The notes under the pieces: generated by a model
Told to the model about the DNA's origin: nothing
What the model saw: the letters and a program-made list of their open reading frames with translations, nothing else
The model's database searches: none
Shown here: piece after piece, positions 62,682 to 64,000 of the stretch
How the letters are laid out: each line of letters begins with the position of its first letter
Position numbering within the stretch: position 1 is the stretch's first letter
Made by a program: the position numbers and the translations under genes
Source: JABJOR01 sp965603075
GTDB lineage: Bacteria; Pseudomonadota; Alphaproteobacteria; Rhodospirillales; Casp-alpha2
Direction: 5' to 3'
NCBI GenBank assembly: GCA_965603075.1
Contig: CBFDBO010000016.1
Span: forward strand, 1 to 64,000
Length of the DNA stretch: 64,000 nt

Positions 62682-63452
62682 ATGCTCGCCATTATTTCTC
62701 CCGCTAAAAAACTGAATGTTTCCGAAGTTTCTCGTGATTTGCCACAAAGTGAACCTATGTTTGCTAAAAATATCCGTGAGCTGATGGCAACAACCCGTGA
62801 ATTGAGCCGGGGTGATATCAAAAATTTGATGCATATTAGCGACACTTTGGTTGAGCTGAACTATGGTCGCTATCAAGACTTCACAAAAAAATCTTCAAAA
62901 GCCAGTGCTAAACAGGCCATAATGACCTTTGCAGGGGACACCTATGTCGGTTTGCAAGCGGATACCTTTGATGATGATGATATGGCGTTTGCACAAGATC
63001 ATTTGCGCATTCTGTCCGGGCTTTATGGCCTTTTGCGACCCTTAGATATGATACAGGCTTACCGCCTTGAAATGGGGATTCGCTTGAAAACCGAGGGTCA
63101 AAGCGATCTATACGGTTTTTGGGGGGATAAATTGGGTAAAATGCTGGATAAAGAAGTGGCATCCCATAAGGCCCCGGTATTGGTCAATTTAGCGTCGGTT
63201 GAGTATTTCAAAGCGACCCAGCCCAAAACCCGCAAGGCGCGTATTGTGACCCCGGTCTTTAAAGAAGAAAAAGAGGGTGTAGCCAAGGTAATCGGCATTT
63301 TTGCCAAGCAAGCACGGGGCTCTATGGCACGGTATATTATCCGTAATCGTTTGGAAAATCTGGATGATTTGAAATCATTTGATACGGGGGACTATCAATA
63401 CCAGCCCCATGCGTCGGATGATGAAACATGGGTATTTACCAGAAAATCATAA
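62682..63452 (+). CDS. yaaA: Peroxide stress protein YaaA
   Basis: 256 residues of the DUF328/UPF0246 family: MLAIISPAKKLNVSE, GDTYVGLQADTFDDDDM, HLRILSGLYGLLRPLDMIQAYRLEMG and IGIFAKQARGSMARYII. In E. coli YaaA limits intracellular iron under peroxide stress. ATG 62682 is clear; single gene. Confidence 0.95.
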   Translation: MLAIISPAKKLNVSEVSRDLPQSEPMFAKNIRELMATTRELSRGDIKNLMHISDTLVELNYGRYQDFTKKSSKASAKQAIMTFAGDTYVGLQADTFDDDDMAFAQDHLRILSGLYGLLRPLDMIQAYRLEMGIRLKTEGQSDLYGFWGDKLGKMLDKEVASHKAPVLVNLASVEYFKATQPKTRKARIVTPVFKEEKEGVAKVIGIFAKQARGSMARYIIRNRLENLDDLKSFDTGDYQYQPHASDDETWVFTRKS

Positions 63453-63515
63453 GCGCGTACTTGCAGTAACCGTCCGGTAATCTCATAATAGACTCAAACA
63501 TAAAGCGAGGATGTT

Positions 63516-64000
63516 ATGGCAAGAAAACCAAAAATCGTTCCGCGTAAAAAGCCGAAGATCATCAGTGCGGCAAAGCCGGTCACAGATACTGTGGTAGATA
63601 CCGTCACAGATACTGTGAATACTGCGACAGAACCTGTTGTCGAACAGGGGGCGGAGGTCGTAGAGCAACCCGTTACAGAAACCCCGACACCCGCACCCAC
63701 ACCCACACCGACAGCCCCTAACGCCCCCCCAGTTGTTATGACGCGCGAGCGTGAAGCCGCCCAAGTTTTTGCCTATGCCACGAACCTGCATACTCAAGGT
63801 GATTTTGCCGGCGCGGAGCGGGCTTACGCCCGGGCGATTAATTTGGCACCGGACAATCCCGATATTTATAATAACATGGGGATCTGCTTGCGCGCCCAAG
63901 GGAAATTGGCGGCGGCGATTACGTGTTATCGGCGGTCGCTGGTTCTACGGGCGGAAAGTGCTGAGGTGTTCTCAAACCTTGGCAATGCCCAACGCGATTT
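63516..64000 (+). CDS. TPR-repeat protein, 5' end (truncated by window)
   Basis: The frame from ATG 63516 (after AGCGAGGATG) stays open to the window end, giving at least 161 residues. A basic N-terminus (MARKPKIVPRKKPKI) leads into a Val/Thr/Glu and Pro-rich linker with repeated TDTV and TPTP units, then TPR repeats: AYATNLHTQGDFAGAERAYARAIN and IYNNMGICLRAQGKLAAAI, with a third beginning VFSNLGNAQRD. Such proteins often continue as TPR glycosyltransferase or sulfotransferase-type enzymes, which cannot be judged here. Opposite-strand frames in this stretch are shadows. Confidence 0.85.
   Translation, partial: MARKPKIVPRKKPKIISAAKPVTDTVVDTVTDTVNTATEPVVEQGAEVVEQPVTETPTPAPTPTPTAPNAPPVVMTREREAAQVFAYATNLHTQGDFAGAERAYARAINLAPDNPDIYNNMGICLRAQGKLAAAITCYRRSLVLRAESAEVFSNLGNAQRD

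Noticed and set aside
63483..63899. Minus-strand frames rich in Gly/Cys or Ser/Val
   Set aside because: They are antisense to the clear TPR gene starting at 63516, and their repetitive composition comes from its Pro/Thr linker.

Overview
The window looks like chromosomal DNA of an alphaproteobacterium, most likely from the Rhodospirillales or a near relative. The evidence is gene order and marker families: TIGR02300/FYDLN protein next to aroA; cmk-rpsA; sppA-ihfB-lapA-pyrF-trpF-trpB-trpA-accD-folC; trxA-addA-addB-murU-tsaE; a DivL-type kinase next to ahcY; a PTS phosphorelay with rapZ, short hprK and ChvG/ChvI; gltBD; and cycM-kdsB-pheA. Base composition is moderate, with AT-rich patches where genes look acquired.

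Layout. 1-2.9 kb: the edge of an AT-rich integrative element (small ORF, RusA-like protein, tyrosine recombinase) abutting the 3' end of a tRNA-Ala(GGC). 3.1-10.9 kb: TIGR02300 protein, aroA, then three genes set between aroA and cmk (class V aminotransferase, small periplasmic protein, sensor kinase), then cmk and rpsA with a terminator. 11-13.1 kb: an accessory pocket with a metallo-beta-lactamase-fold protein between two diverged copies of the rpsA terminator region, then an AT-rich DUF3800 gene. 13.2-20.8 kb: sppA, ihfB, lapA (carrying a perfect parS site), pyrF, trpFBA, accD, folC. 21-32.2 kb, minus strand: trxA, addA, addB, murU, tsaE, hspQ, a small unknown gene and a divL-like kinase whose H-box histidine is tyrosine. 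32.3-40.3 kb, minus strand: ahcY, ptsP, ptsH, mannose-type EIIA, rapZ, hprK, chvG, chvI. 40.6-42.9 kb: a compact operon of two DUF1538 membrane proteins, a P-II-like protein and a two-CBS protein. 43-50.2 kb: DUF423 protein, class I glutamine amidotransferase-like hydrolase, gltB, gltD. 50.6-58.4 kb: uppP, a small DUF1127 gene, a LysR regulator, and a yejABEF-type ABC importer. 58.4-64 kb: hisN-like phosphatase, membrane-anchored cytochrome c, kdsB, pheA, mscS-type channel, yaaA and the start of a TPR protein.

How the genes work together. Aromatic amino acid and pyrimidine synthesis (aroA, trpFBA, pheA, pyrF), envelope building (murU, uppP, kdsB), AddAB recombination repair and nitrogen assimilation (gltBD) form the housekeeping core. 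Regulation is represented by a sugar-transport-independent PTS chain (EI-HPr-EIIA with HPr kinase), ChvG/ChvI and the DivL-type kinase. The parS site fits an origin-proximal location, as I recall for the homologous block in Rhizobiales. The most interesting candidate system is the DUF1538-DUF1538-PII-CBS operon, which looks like a two-subunit membrane transporter with two predicted nucleotide-sensing partners.
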